The notes below the pieces were generated by a model. The model ran no database searches, was not told the DNA's origin, and saw only the letters and a program-made list of their open reading frames with translations. Made by a program: the position numbers and the translations under genes. 64,000 bases of DNA from Rhodovastum atsumiense. Lineage in GTDB: Bacteria > Pseudomonadota > Alphaproteobacteria > Acetobacterales > Acetobacteraceae. The stretch's first letter is position 1. Every line of letters begins with the position of its first letter. The DNA lies in the NCBI RefSeq assembly GCF_937425535.1, contig NZ_OW485601.1, forward strand, positions 5,377,501 to 5,441,500, read 5' to 3'. Below, in pieces: positions 1 through 9,536 of the stretch.

Positions 1-22
1 TGGCCCGGACGCCTGAAGAGTG

Positions 23-169
23 GCGGGGCGTTGCCCCGCGCCCCACCAGGAGGCTTTGCCTCCTGGACCTCCACCAAGGGCTTCGCCCTTGGAACCCATT
101 CCTTGCCGCGCAGCGCTTTTGGGGTGCAGGGGCCGTGTGGCCCCTGCCGGGTCCAGGGCAGCGCCCTGG
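23..169 (+). repeat. Modular palindromic repeat, copy A (five hairpins)
   Basis: Five perfect inverted repeats lie in series: 23-39 (GCGGGGC/GCCCCGC, loop GTT), 46-66 (CCAGGAGGC/GCCTCCTGG, loop TTT), 74-92 (CCAAGGGC/GCCCTTGG, loop TTC), 126-147 (GCAGGGGCC/GGCCCCTGC, loop GTGT) and 153-169 (CCAGGGC/GCCCTGG, loop AGC). The same modules recur at 14012-14054, 20265-20328 and 27451-27602. This copy begins right after the 3' end of the cupin gene on the minus strand. There is no T-run, so a simple intrinsic terminator is not evident. A REP/BIME-like or transcript-stabilising role is inferred. Confidence 0.85.
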
Positions 170-175
170 CCTTCC

Positions 176-637
176 TTACTTCCCGTCCAGGAACGCTGCC
201 ACCGCCGGATGCGCCCGCAACCCGGCAAGGTCCGCCTCGGTCGGCAGGCTCGGCCGGTCGCGTTCGCGGTTGACCATGCACAGGAAGCCCATCGGGGCCT
301 CGGTGGTGGCGCGGAACTGGTGCCAGGTCCAGGGCGGAATGGTGACCAGGTCGAACGGCGCCACCTTGCGCACCTCGGTTCCCAGCAGGCAGGTGCCGTG
401 GCCGCGCAGGATCATCACCCCGTGCATGTGCTCGTGGCGTTCCAGCGTGGAATACCCGCCCGCGTCCATCTCGAAGTAGCGCAGCTCGCAGGAGAGCGGG
501 GCCTCGTCGAACAGGATCTGGCGGGAGATGGCGCGGAACGGGGCGCTGCCGTCTTCCTTGTAGGGCCGGTGCTCCACCTCGTCCCAGCGATAGCCGTCCC
601 GGAAGGCGCGCAGGCGAGGGGGGATGGTCTCCGTCAT
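176..637 (-). CDS. Cupin protein, probable 1-methylthioxylulose 5-phosphate methylsulfurylase
   Basis: A 153-residue single-domain cupin. Metal ligands are visible as His68, His70 and His72 in the HEHMHG stretch, with His106 (TWHQF) in the second cupin motif. The start ATG overlaps the stop of the RuBisCO-like gene (ATGA), so the two are translationally coupled. In Rhodospirillum rubrum a cupin of this type works with the RuBisCO-like protein: it removes methanethiol from 1-methylthio-D-xylulose 5-phosphate and yields 1-deoxy-D-xylulose 5-phosphate, an isoprenoid precursor. The family and metal site are seen; the exact reaction is inferred from the partner gene. Another small-molecule cupin lyase or isomerase is the alternative. 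Confidence 0.75.
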   Translation of the reverse strand: MTETIPPRLRAFRDGYRWDEVEHRPYKEDGSAPFRAISRQILFDEAPLSCELRYFEMDAGGYSTLERHEHMHGVMILRGHGTCLLGTEVRKVAPFDLVTIPPWTWHQFRATTEAPMGFLCMVNRERDRPSLPTEADLAGLRAHPAVAAFLDGK

Positions 638-1734
638 GCGAAATACTCCACGACCGCGCGGTGGAAGACGGCGCCTTCCTCGGGGATGCGCTCGCGCGCC
701 AGCAGCAGGCTGCCGCCGATCAGCAGCATCACGTCGCGACCGAAGAAGTCCAGCAGTTCCGGCACGCGGGCGAGTTCCATGCCGCCGGCGGGGGTGGGCA
801 CCGCCGCGCGCTGGCGCGGGTTCGGCGCCAGTGCCAGTTCGCTCAGGCGGCGGCAGGTCTCCTGGCTGAAGCCGAAGCGCCCGCCGTAATTGGCGAAGAT
901 CAGCGCGTCCGCCCCCCACAGCCGGAACAGCTTGCCGAACAGCAGCTCCGGCGCGATCTGCCCGCCGCCGGTCATCGAGGGATGCGCCAGGATCGCCATG
1001 TCCGGCCATTCCCGCGCGATCGCCTGCAGCGTCGCCACGCCCGAGAGCATCGGCGCCATCATCACCGTGTCGATGCCTTCCTCGCGGGCGAGGCGCAGCT
1101 GCGCCTGCATGCGGCCCCAGTCGCCGCACAGCATCGGCACGTAGCGGGTGGGATGGCCGGTCACCGCCGCCGCCTGCCGCACCGCGGCCGCGATCGCCGG
1201 CACGCGCTGCATGAAGGGCGAGAACGCCTGGTCGGCGTGGCTGTGGTCGTCCTTGATGTAATCCAGCCCGCCCAGCGCCAGCTTGTGCGCAAGCTTCGCC
1301 AGCCGGTCCACCGGCATGCCCTGCGGCTTGATCGCGGTGCAGGTCAGCGGCCGTGCGCCGGCGCCGACGCGCGCGCGCAGCCCTTCGATGCCGTGGCGCG
1401 GGCCGCCGAAGGCCGCTTCGAACTCCGGTGCGATCTCGACATCGACCAGCGACACGCAGGCATGCATGGAGCTGTTGCCGAGGATCATGTTCAGCATCTG
1501 GCCGGCATCCTCGCCGACCGTCTCGACGGCGAGGGCCACGCGCACCTCGAAAGCGCCGGGCGTCAACTCGCGGATGCCGGCGACCTGGCCGACGATCTCG
1601 GCCATGACGCGCTCGTCCTCGATCGCGGCCAGCGGCATCTCGACGCTCTGCTCGACGGCGATGCCGCGGGCGCGGGCCTCGATCTCGGAGGCGGGGCAGG
1701 TGACGTGGTAGGTGGTGTGGAAACGTGCGGACAT
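634..1734 (-). CDS. RuBisCO-like protein (form IV), probable methylthioribulose-1-phosphate isomerase
   Basis: A 366-residue RuBisCO large-subunit-like protein. The first active-site motif reads TAIKPQG (Lys136) instead of the TxxKPKxG of true RuBisCO. The metal-site motif is IKDDH (Lys161, Asp162, Asp163, His164) where RuBisCO has KDDE. The lysine that becomes carbamylated is kept but the glutamate is replaced, as in the form IV proteins of the R. rubrum/DeepYkr type. That enzyme isomerises 5-methylthioribulose 1-phosphate to 1-methylthioxylulose 5-phosphate in the MTA-isoprenoid shunt. The coupled cupin and the neighbouring sulfhydrylase fit this pathway. CO2 fixation is very unlikely. MTA phosphorylase (mtnP) and MTR-1-P isomerase (mtnA) are not in the window. 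Confidence 0.85.
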   Translation of the reverse strand: MSARFHTTYHVTCPASEIEARARGIAVEQSVEMPLAAIEDERVMAEIVGQVAGIRELTPGAFEVRVALAVETVGEDAGQMLNMILGNSSMHACVSLVDVEIAPEFEAAFGGPRHGIEGLRARVGAGARPLTCTAIKPQGMPVDRLAKLAHKLALGGLDYIKDDHSHADQAFSPFMQRVPAIAAAVRQAAAVTGHPTRYVPMLCGDWGRMQAQLRLAREEGIDTVMMAPMLSGVATLQAIAREWPDMAILAHPSMTGGGQIAPELLFGKLFRLWGADALIFANYGGRFGFSQETCRRLSELALAPNPRQRAAVPTPAGGMELARVPELLDFFGRDVMLLIGGSLLLARERIPEEGAVFHRAVVEYFA

Positions 1735-1791
1735 GCGGCGGGCCTCCTCGCCCGTGCGATCGGATCTCAGGCGCGGGGCAGCGCGGAACGT

Positions 1792-3615
1792 CTAGCTGGA
1801 CGCGGCGTCGCCGAGGCCGGCGAGCGCCATGTCGAGGTCACGGATCAGGTCGTCCACCGCCTCCAGCCCGACCGAGAGCCGGATCACGTCCGGCCCCGCC
1901 CCGGCGGCGAGGCGCTGCTCGTCGGAGAGCTGGCGGTGGGTGGTGGACGCAGGGTGCAGGATCAGGCTGCGGGTGTCGCCGACATTGGCCAGGTGCGAGA
2001 ACAGGCGCACGCTTTCCACCAGCCGGATGCCGGCCTCGTAGCCGCCCTTGACGCCGAAGGTGAACACCGATCCGGCGCCCTTCGGCATGTATTTGCGGGC
2101 GAGCGCGTTGAAGGGGCTGTCGGCGAGCCCGGCATAGGACACCCAGGCCACCCGGTCATGTGCCTCGAGGAAGTCGGCCACCTTGCGGGCATTGGCGACG
2201 TGCCGCTCCATGCGGATGTGCAGGGTCTCGATGCCGGTGAGGGTGAGGAAGGCGTTCATCGGCGCGAGCGTCGGGCCGAAATCGCGCAGCGCCACCGCGC
2301 GCGCCTTGGTGGTGAAGGCGAAGTCGCCGAAATTCTCGAAGAAGTTCAGCCCGTGATAGGCGGGCTCCGGTCCGGCGAGCGAGGGGAAGCGGCCATTGCC
2401 CCAGTCGAAGCGCCCGGATTCCACCACCACGCCGCCGAGCGAGTTGCCATGGCCGGCCAGGAACTTGGTGGTGGAATGGCAGACGATGTCCGCGCCCCAT
2501 TCGATCGGGCGGCACAGGAAGGGCGAGGCCAGGGTGTTGTCCACCACCAGCGGGATGCCGGCTTCGTGCGCGATCTTCGCCACCGCTTCGATGTCGACGA
2601 TGATGCCGCCGGGATTGGCCAGGCTCTCGACGAAGATCGCCTTGCATTTCGGTGTCAGCGCCCGGCGGAAATTCTCCGGGTCGGTCGCATCGACGAAATG
2701 GCAGGTCCAGCCCAGCTTCGGGAAGGACAGGCCGAACTGGGTCAGCGACCCGCCATACAGGTTGCGCGAGGCGAGGAACTCGTCGCCGGGTTCCAGCAAG
2801 GTGAAGAAGGTCAGGAACTGCGCGGCATGCCCCGAGGCCGCCGCCACCGCCGCCCGCCCGCCTTCCAGTGCCGCCACCCGTTCCTCCAGCACCGAGACGG
2901 TGGGGTTCGACACACGGGTGTACAAGTGGCCGAAGCTGTGCAGGTTGAACAGCGAGGCCGCCTGGTCGACGTCGTCGAAGACGTAGCTGGTGGTCTGGTA
3001 GATGGGGGTGATGCGCGCGCCGGTGGTCGGATCGGGGGCGGCGCCGGCGTGGATGGCGCGGGTCTCGAAGGCGTAGTCCAGGTTGCGCGGCGGATGCGGG
3101 CGGTTGCTGGCGGCGCGCGCGGTCGGCGGTTCCGGGGCGCGGTTGCGGATCAGGCCGGTGTTCACCCCCGACCAGGACAGTTCGCCCCCGAGTCGGCCGT
3201 ATTCGATCTTCGGGCAGCGGTTCATCACCACCTCCAGCCCGGCCGCCTCGGCGCGGGAAGCGGCTTCGTCGTGGCGGATGCCGAGCTGCATCCACACCAC
3301 CCCGGCGCCGATGGCGATGGCATCCTCGACGATTCCCGGCACCGCCTCGGCGGCGCGGAAGACGTCGACCATGTCCACCTTGTCGGGGATGTCGCGCAGC
3401 GAGGCGTACACCGTCTCGCCCTGCAGGTGCTGGCCGGCGAGGCCCGGGTTGACCGGGATCACCCGGTAGCCTTTCTCCTGCAGGTATTTCATGACGAAGT
3501 AGCTCGGCCGGTTCCAGTTGGCCGAGGCGCCCACCAGGGCGATCGTGCGCACGCGCTGCAGGATGCCGCGCAGCTTGGCATCGGGATAGGCGATCGGCGC
3601 GAGGCTGCTGCTCAT
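1792..3615 (-). CDS. Fusion of CoA-binding domain and O-acetylhomoserine sulfhydrylase
   Basis: A 607-residue two-domain protein. Residues about 13-155 form a Rossmann CoA-binding domain of the YccU type (IALVGAS near residue 25). A Pro/Ala-rich linker (about 156-178) leads to a full Cys/Met-metabolism PLP enzyme (about 180-607) whose PLP lysine is Lys384 (HSTTKFLAGHG). The PLP part belongs to the O-acetylhomoserine aminocarboxypropyltransferases, which join sulfide or methanethiol to O-acetylhomoserine to give homocysteine or methionine. The gene lies 57 bp upstream of the RuBisCO-like gene on the same strand, so it may capture the methanethiol released by the cupin. The start MSSSLAP is preferred because the upstream extension is low-complexity and not domain-like. 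Confidence 0.85.
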   Translation of the reverse strand: MSSSLAPIAYPDAKLRGILQRVRTIALVGASANWNRPSYFVMKYLQEKGYRVIPVNPGLAGQHLQGETVYASLRDIPDKVDMVDVFRAAEAVPGIVEDAIAIGAGVVWMQLGIRHDEAASRAEAAGLEVVMNRCPKIEYGRLGGELSWSGVNTGLIRNRAPEPPTARAASNRPHPPRNLDYAFETRAIHAGAAPDPTTGARITPIYQTTSYVFDDVDQAASLFNLHSFGHLYTRVSNPTVSVLEERVAALEGGRAAVAAASGHAAQFLTFFTLLEPGDEFLASRNLYGGSLTQFGLSFPKLGWTCHFVDATDPENFRRALTPKCKAIFVESLANPGGIIVDIEAVAKIAHEAGIPLVVDNTLASPFLCRPIEWGADIVCHSTTKFLAGHGNSLGGVVVESGRFDWGNGRFPSLAGPEPAYHGLNFFENFGDFAFTTKARAVALRDFGPTLAPMNAFLTLTGIETLHIRMERHVANARKVADFLEAHDRVAWVSYAGLADSPFNALARKYMPKGAGSVFTFGVKGGYEAGIRLVESVRLFSHLANVGDTRSLILHPASTTHRQLSDEQRLAAGAGPDVIRLSVGLEAVDDLIRDLDMALAGLGDAASS

Positions 3616-3871
3616 GACGGCGGTTCCGGAACGGGGTGAGAAAGCTGCGGATATCGCACGCGGCCCGCGGGCCGCAACCCATGGGCAGGGCCGGGCAGGG
3701 GCGCGCGGGACGGGGGAGCGATGGCGATGCAAAGCATTTGAGAGCAATCAACTGCGTATTTATATTTTAATCCATAATCTTGACTTGCCGTGGTTTGTGC
3801 GGAGATTGGTCGGGCTGCAGATTTCATCTGCATTGGCGGCAGAACGCCATGACCCTCGTGGACAGAACGGC

Positions 3872-6800
3872 ATGGCCCTCGTGGACGGCGAACCGACCCG
3901 TGGACCGGAAGATAATCCCCGCGATCCGCGAGGGGGGGCGGCTGATCTGGTTGGCGATGGCCGGGGGCGCACGCGCTATATCGCCGGAGTGGCTTTCGCC
4001 TATGCCGGGTTAGCCGCGGCGTGGCTGCTGTTTTCCAATCGGCTGCTGATGGAAGTCGGGAATCCCGCCCTGGTGGCCTGGCTGGCGGCCGCCCAGGATG
4101 GGGTTTTCGTCGTGGTCAGCAGCGTGCTGGTGGCGCTGGCGCTGCGCGGGGTGCCGTCGCAACCGCCGCCGGCGCACCGGCAGGCGATGCGCCGGCGGGC
4201 GATGCGTCGGCCCTGGGCGTTGCTGGGTGCCTTCGCCCTGGTAACGCTGATCGTCTCGGCGATGGCGCTGCTTGTCTATCACGCCGCCCTGACCTCGCTG
4301 CAGCGGAACGCGGTGCGCCAGGTGCAGGCGGTGGCCCGCCTCAAGGCGACGGGGGTGGAGAACTGGATGGTCGAGCGGCGGGCGGAGGCCGCGGCACTCG
4401 GCGACGACCCGTTCCTGGCGGCGATCGTGGCGCGCGGACCCGACCGGATGGATACCGGGCAGGCCGGCATGCTGGCGCGGGCGCTGGCCGGGCTGGGCGC
4501 GGTAAAGGGGGTGCGTGGCGCCGCCCTGCTGTCCGCCACGGGCGGGTTCCTGCTCGGCACCAGCCTCCTGCCGGACGATCCGGCGCTGCAGGCGGCGGTG
4601 CGCGCGGCGGTGCGCACGCGGCGGGTCACGCTGCTCGACCTGCACCGCGACGCCGACGGATCCCTTCACTTCGGCTATGTCGCGCCGATCCGGCCGGGCC
4701 AGGATGGCGGGGCGTCCGCGGACGCGGTGGTGTTGCTCGACCTCGATCCCGCCGGCTTCCTGTTCCCCTACCTGCAGACTTGGCCCCTGCCTGGCCGGAC
4801 CGGCCAGAGCCTGCTGTGGCGATCGGAGGGAGGGGCGCGGGTGCTGCTGAGCCAGCCCCGCGGCGAGGCTGACCAGTTTGGATTGCGCTGGGCGCCTTCC
4901 TCGGACGGACGGGGCGGCGGGCGCCCTGTCCCGGCCGAGGAGGACGGGCGGATGCATCCGGATTTCCGTGGCGTCCCGGTGATCGCTGCCGATGCCACGG
5001 TGGCGGGCACGCCCTGGCTGGTGGTGGCGCAGCAGGACGACGCGGAGACGCTGCCCGACCTGCGCCGCCTGGTCGGCGTCATCGTCCTGGTGGCGCTGGC
5101 GATCCTGGCGGCCTCGCTCGGTGCGGTGGCGGTGCTTTGGCAGCGCCAGCGCCTGCGCATGGCCTTCGCCGAGATCGAACGTGGCCGGGCGCTGATGGCT
5201 GCCGAGACCCGGTTCCGCGCCACCTTCGAGCAGGCGGCGGTGGGCATCGCCCATGTCGGGCTGAACGGCCGCATCCTGCGTGCCAACCGGCGGATGGCCG
5301 AGACGGTGGGGCAGGCGCCCGAGCACCTGCCGGGCCTGGTGCTGGCCGAGATGATCGGGCCGGATGATCCCGCCGCCGCCTCGCTGCTGCCGCTGATGGC
5401 GGCGGGCCGCGCCGGATCCTGCACCTACGAGCGGCGGCTTGAAGGCCCGGAGGGTTGTATTTCCGAACTGCTGGTCACGGTCTCGCTGGTGCGGGCGGCC
5501 GAGGCCGAGCCGGATTACTTCGTGGTGGTGACGCAGGACGTGACCGCCCGCAAGCAGGCCGAGGCGGCCTTGCGCCGTTCGGAGCAGCGGTTCCGCAAGA
5601 TCTTCGATGCGAGCCCGCTTGGCATCGCCATCCTGGCCGGGCCGGAGCGGCGGATCGAGCAGGCCAACCGGGCCATGCGGGCGATGCTCGGCTATGCGGC
5701 GGCGGAGATGGTCGGGCGGCCGGCCAGCCAGTTGCTGCCGGCCGGTGATCCTGTGGGCTCCGCCGCCCATCCCCCGGACACGTTCGCCGCAGGCAGTGGC
5801 CCGGGGGCCGTGGACCGGTGCGTGGTGACGAAATCCGGGCGCGCCATCTGGATCCGCATCTCCCGTGCCCGCTTCGACGAGCCCGGCGATCCGTCGCCGT
5901 CGTCGTCGCTGCTGCTGGTGGTCGAGGACGTGACCGAGCGGCGGGCGCTGGAGGCGGCCCTGCGCCAGGCGCAGCGGCTGGAGGCAGTGAGCCAGCTCAC
6001 CGGCGGCGTGGCCCACGACTTCAACAACCTGCTCAACGTCATCATGCTGGAAGCCGAGGCGCTGGGCGGCTTGCCGGAAGGCGATCCACCGACGCTGCGG
6101 CCGGCGTCGGAGATCCTGAACGCGGCGCAGCGCGGCGCCGAGCTGACCCGCCGGCTGCTCGCCTTCGCCCGCCAGCAGCCCTTGCGCGCGCAGATGATCG
6201 ACCTCGTCACCCTGCTGCCCGACGTGGCGGAACTGCTGCGGCGCACGCTCGGGGGCAATATCGAGGTCGGGCTCGTGGTCGCGGCGGGGCTGTGGCCGAC
6301 CGAGGCGGACGCCTCGCAACTGCAGGACGCGTTGCTCAATCTCGCGATCAATGCCCGCGATGCCATGCCGCAGGGCGGGCGGCTGGACATCGCCGCGACG
6401 AATGCGCGGCTCGATGCGCTGGCGGCGCGCGCGGCCGAGCTGGCGCCGGGGGACTATGTCGCGCTGTCGGTAGCCGATACCGGCAGCGGCATGGCGCCGG
6501 AGGTGCTGGAACGGGCCATGGAGCCGTTCTTCACCACCAAGCCGCCCGGAGCGGGAACCGGGCTTGGCCTGTCGATGATCTACGGCTTCGTGCGCCAGTC
6601 CGGCGGGCAGCTCGAGCTGGCCAGCGCGCCGGGGCAGGGGACCACGGTGCGGCTGTTGCTGCCGCGCGCCGCGGCCGGGGTGACGGCACTGGCATCGACG
6701 GCGGAGGGGCAGGCCATGCCGCCGCCGTCGGGGCGCGGCCACATCCTGCTGGTGGACGACAACGCGGCGCTGCGCCAGGTGCTCACCCGCCAGTTGACGG

Positions 6801-7087
6801 CGCTCGGCTACCAGGTCCACCCGGCCGGCAGCGGCATGGCGGCGCTGGCGGTGCTGCGCGGCGGGGCGCGTTTCGACCTGCTGTTCACCGACGAGGTGAT
6901 GCCGGAGGGCATGAGCGGCAGTGCCCTCGCCGCCGTGGCGCGCGAGATCCAGCCCGGGCTGAAGGTGCTGTTCACCAGCGGCTTCCTCCATCTGGCCGAG
7001 GGGCTCGCCGACCGCCACCCTGTCCTGCCCAAGCCCTATCGACTCGCCGACCTCGCCGCCAAGCTGCGGGACGCCATGGCCGCCTGA
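3872..7087 (+). CDS. Membrane hybrid histidine kinase with two PAS domains and a receiver
   Basis: About 1071 residues. Two N-terminal membrane helices (about 36-53, 65-90) and a third (about 113-135) precede a periplasmic sensor region that ends at a fourth helix (about 402-425). Two PAS domains (about 445-555 and 570-690) lead to the HisKA box VAHDFNN (His715), an HATPase with GTGLGL, and a C-terminal receiver whose phosphoacceptor is Asp1007 (FTDEVMP). The ligand is unknown and no separate response regulator is adjacent. The start is uncertain: the frame is open far upstream. The ATG at 3872 was chosen because upstream sequence is low-complexity. A 16-base segment (CATGNCCCTCGTGGAC) around this ATG is duplicated 23 bp upstream in another frame. 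Confidence 0.85.
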   Translation: MALVDGEPTRGPEDNPRDPRGGAADLVGDGRGRTRYIAGVAFAYAGLAAAWLLFSNRLLMEVGNPALVAWLAAAQDGVFVVVSSVLVALALRGVPSQPPPAHRQAMRRRAMRRPWALLGAFALVTLIVSAMALLVYHAALTSLQRNAVRQVQAVARLKATGVENWMVERRAEAAALGDDPFLAAIVARGPDRMDTGQAGMLARALAGLGAVKGVRGAALLSATGGFLLGTSLLPDDPALQAAVRAAVRTRRVTLLDLHRDADGSLHFGYVAPIRPGQDGGASADAVVLLDLDPAGFLFPYLQTWPLPGRTGQSLLWRSEGGARVLLSQPRGEADQFGLRWAPSSDGRGGGRPVPAEEDGRMHPDFRGVPVIAADATVAGTPWLVVAQQDDAETLPDLRRLVGVIVLVALAILAASLGAVAVLWQRQRLRMAFAEIERGRALMAAETRFRATFEQAAVGIAHVGLNGRILRANRRMAETVGQAPEHLPGLVLAEMIGPDDPAAASLLPLMAAGRAGSCTYERRLEGPEGCISELLVTVSLVRAAEAEPDYFVVVTQDVTARKQAEAALRRSEQRFRKIFDASPLGIAILAGPERRIEQANRAMRAMLGYAAAEMVGRPASQLLPAGDPVGSAAHPPDTFAAGSGPGAVDRCVVTKSGRAIWIRISRARFDEPGDPSPSSSLLLVVEDVTERRALEAALRQAQRLEAVSQLTGGVAHDFNNLLNVIMLEAEALGGLPEGDPPTLRPASEILNAAQRGAELTRRLLAFARQQPLRAQMIDLVTLLPDVAELLRRTLGGNIEVGLVVAAGLWPTEADASQLQDALLNLAINARDAMPQGGRLDIAATNARLDALAARAAELAPGDYVALSVADTGSGMAPEVLERAMEPFFTTKPPGAGTGLGLSMIYGFVRQSGGQLELASAPGQGTTVRLLLPRAAAGVTALASTAEGQAMPPPSGRGHILLVDDNAALRQVLTRQLTALGYQVHPAGSGMAALAVLRGGARFDLLFTDEVMPEGMSGSALAAVAREIQPGLKVLFTSGFLHLAEGLADRHPVLPKPYRLADLAAKLRDAMAA

Positions 7088-7164
7088 ACCCGGCATCGCT
7101 TGCATTTTCCGCTGCCGTGCCGCCCTCTGGGCGGGCCATCGCCCCGCTTGCATTGGAGAAGGGG

Positions 7165-8523
7165 ATGTCCCCGCCTGCCCGACACCAGTCCCCGCCCGGC
7201 GGCCTGCTTCCCGACGGCCCGCCCCCTGGCGGCGAGCCGCCATCGCCGCTCGCCGCGCGGTTGCGGCCGCGCCGGCTGGAGGAGGTGGTCGGCCAGGACC
7301 ATCTGCTGGCCCCGGCGGAGGCGGGCGGCGGAGGCGGGACGCTGACGCGCATGCTGGCGCGCGGCTCGCTGGCTTCGCTGATCCTGTGGGGGCCGCCGGG
7401 GGTGGGCAAGACCACCATCGCCCGCCTGATCGCCGAGCGGGCCGGGCTGCATTTCGTGCAGCTCTCGGCGGTGTTCTCCGGGGTGGCGGATCTCAAGCGC
7501 GCCTTCGAGGAAGCGACGCGGCGGCGCGAGGCCGGCGCGGGCACGCTGCTGTTCGTCGACGAGATCCACCGTTTCAACCGCGCCCAGCAGGACGGCTTCC
7601 TGCCCGTGGTGGAGAACGGCGTGGTCACGCTGGTCGGCGCCACCACCGAGAACCCATCCTTCGCGCTGAACGGAGCGCTGCTGTCGCGCTGCCAGGTGCT
7701 GGTGCTGCGCCGGCTGGATGACGCCGCGCTGGAACTGCTGCTCGGCCGCGCCGAGGCGGAGGCTGGCCGCGCCCTGCCGTTGCAGCCGGAGGCGCGGGCG
7801 GCGCTGCGGGCCATGGCCGATGGCGACGGCCGCTACCTGCTGAACCTGGCCGAGCAATTGCTGGCGCTGCCGCCCGACCAGCCGCCGCTCGATCCGCCGG
7901 GGCTGTCGGCGCTGCTGGCGCGCCGGGCCGCGCTGTACGACAAGGACCGGGAAGAACACTACAACCTGATCTCGGCCTTGCATAAATCGTTGCGCGGCTC
8001 GGATCCGGACGCAGCTCTGTACTGGTATGCGCGCATGCTGGCCGGCGGCGAGGACCCGCGCTTCATCGCCCGTCGGCTGGTGCGCTTCGCCGTGGAGGAT
8101 ATCGGCCTCGCCGATCCCACCGCGCTGCCGCAGGCGCTGGCCGCCTGGGAGGCCTATGAGCGGCTCGGCAGCCCGGAGGGGGAACTGGCGATCGCGCAGG
8201 CGGTGCTCTACCTGGGCACCGCGCCGAAATCGAATGCCGCCTATGTGGCGTTCGGCGCGGCGCAGCGGGCGGCGCGGGCCACCGGCAGCCTGATGCCGCC
8301 GATGCATATCCTGAACGCGCCGACGCGGCTGATGAAGGACCTCGGCTACAGCGCCGGCTATGCCTATGACCACCAGCAGGAGGACGCGTTCTCCGGCCAG
8401 GATTATTTCCCGGACGGCATGGCGCGGCAGGAATTCTACCATCCGCGCGAGCGCGGATTCGAGCGCGAGGTGGCAAAGCGGCTGGCCTATTGGGCGCGGC
8501 TGCGGCAGGAGAGGCGATCATGA
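7165..8523 (+). CDS. rarA: Replication-associated recombination protein A (RarA/MgsA) AAA ATPase
   Basis: A 452-residue AAA+ clamp-loader-like ATPase. The Walker A GPPGVGKTT lies at about 76-84, Walker B FVDEIH at about 130-135, and the C-terminal half carries the typical MgsA tetramerisation region (HKSLRGSDPDAALYW). RarA acts at stalled forks, at DNA ends and gaps. The N-terminus is Pro/Gly-rich and longer than usual by about 25 residues. The start ATG follows a good ribosome site (GGAGAAGGGG). The stop overlaps the start of the pseudouridine synthase gene (ATGA), so the pair is probably co-transcribed. Confidence 0.93.
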   Translation: MSPPARHQSPPGGLLPDGPPPGGEPPSPLAARLRPRRLEEVVGQDHLLAPAEAGGGGGTLTRMLARGSLASLILWGPPGVGKTTIARLIAERAGLHFVQLSAVFSGVADLKRAFEEATRRREAGAGTLLFVDEIHRFNRAQQDGFLPVVENGVVTLVGATTENPSFALNGALLSRCQVLVLRRLDDAALELLLGRAEAEAGRALPLQPEARAALRAMADGDGRYLLNLAEQLLALPPDQPPLDPPGLSALLARRAALYDKDREEHYNLISALHKSLRGSDPDAALYWYARMLAGGEDPRFIARRLVRFAVEDIGLADPTALPQALAAWEAYERLGSPEGELAIAQAVLYLGTAPKSNAAYVAFGAAQRAARATGSLMPPMHILNAPTRLMKDLGYSAGYAYDHQQEDAFSGQDYFPDGMARQEFYHPRERGFEREVAKRLAYWARLRQERRS

Positions 8524-9536
8524 CCATCGCCACCCGCACCGTCACCGAGGACGAGGCCGATATCCGCCTCGACCGCTGGTTCCGTCGCCACTACCCCGGC
8601 ACCACCCAGGGCGTGATCCAGAAGCTTTGTCGCACCGGCCAGGTGCGCGTCGATGGCCGCCGCGCCGAGCCGGCCTCGCGCCTTGCCCCCGGCCAGACCG
8701 TGCGGGTGCCGCCGCTGCCGGTGGCGGCCCCGCCGAAGCCCGCGCCCGCCGCGCCCGACCCGAAGGTCGCGCGCGAGCTGGAGGCGATGGTGCTGTGGCA
8801 GGACGAGCAGCTCATCGTGCTGAACAAGCCGTCCGGCCTCGCCACCCAGGGCGGCCCGGGTATCACCCGCCACCTCGACCAGATGCTGGAAGCGCTGCGC
8901 CCGCCCGGCGGCGACAAGCCCCGGCTGGTGCACAGGCTGGACCGCGACACCTCCGGCGTGCTGGTGGTGGCGCGCACCGCCGGCGTGGCGGCGAAGCTCG
9001 CCGCCGCCTTCCGCGGCCGCGACGTGGAAAAGGTCTATTGGGCGGTGGTGGCCGGCCGGCCGGTGCCGGTGGAGGGGCGAATCGACCATCCGCTGACTCG
9101 CTCGGAGGACCTGCGCGCCGGGCGCATCGCCCTGGCGGAACCGGACGATCCCGATGCCGCGCGGGCTGTCACCGATTACCGCACGCTCGACCATGCCGGG
9201 CGCAAGCTCGCCTGGCTGGAGCTGCGGCCGCTGACCGGGCGCACTCACCAGCTCCGCGTGCATTGCACGGCGCTCGGCGCGCCGATCCTGGGCGACGTCG
9301 CCTATGGCCCGCCGCGTGGGCCGGCCGATCCGGACCGGGCGGGGGAGAACACCGCGCTGGTCGAGGGGCTGGAGGCGCGGCTGCACCTGCATGCGCGCCG
9401 GCTGGTGCTGCCGCATCCCGCCGGGGGGCGGCTGGTGGTGGAGGCCGAGCTGCCGCCGCACATGCAAGCGACGTTCCGCACGCTCGGCTTCACCGCCCCG
9501 CCGCCGGCTCCGCCGCAGGCGCCGCGGCGCAGGTGA
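8520..9536 (+). CDS. RluA-family 23S rRNA pseudouridine synthase (RluC/RluD-like)
   Basis: A 338-residue enzyme with an N-terminal S4-like RNA-binding region (about 14-65), a Pro/Ala-rich linker, and the RluA catalytic domain. The catalytic aspartate is Asp141 in HRLDRDTSG. The later TGRTHQLRVH motif is also intact. Family members convert specific uridines in 23S rRNA to pseudouridine; RluC is the nearest in layout, but RluD specificity cannot be excluded from sequence alone. The ATG overlaps the rarA stop. Confidence 0.9.
   Translation: MTIATRTVTEDEADIRLDRWFRRHYPGTTQGVIQKLCRTGQVRVDGRRAEPASRLAPGQTVRVPPLPVAAPPKPAPAAPDPKVARELEAMVLWQDEQLIVLNKPSGLATQGGPGITRHLDQMLEALRPPGGDKPRLVHRLDRDTSGVLVVARTAGVAAKLAAAFRGRDVEKVYWAVVAGRPVPVEGRIDHPLTRSEDLRAGRIALAEPDDPDAARAVTDYRTLDHAGRKLAWLELRPLTGRTHQLRVHCTALGAPILGDVAYGPPRGPADPDRAGENTALVEGLEARLHLHARRLVLPHPAGGRLVVEAELPPHMQATFRTLGFTAPPPAPPQAPRRR

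Noticed and set aside
23-169. CRISPR array
   Set aside because: The modules are different hairpins, not identical repeats with unique spacers, and no cas genes are present.
20-889. 289-codon plus-strand frame at the left edge
   Set aside because: It starts in the hairpin repeat and runs antisense to the cupin and RuBisCO-like genes. Similar peptides appear wherever the repeat occurs.
634-1734. True CO2-fixing RuBisCO
   Set aside because: The KPKxG lysine and the KDDE glutamate are replaced (KPQG, KDDH), and no small subunit or phosphoribulokinase is nearby.
661-3639. 992-codon plus-strand frame opposite the RuBisCO-like and sulfhydrylase genes
   Set aside because: It is antisense to well-supported genes, is Arg/His/Gly-rich with no motifs, and such frames are expected at this GC content.
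4010-7243. 1077-codon minus-strand frame opposite the hybrid kinase
   Set aside because: Low-complexity His/Arg/Gln-rich translation without domains; it mirrors the kinase.
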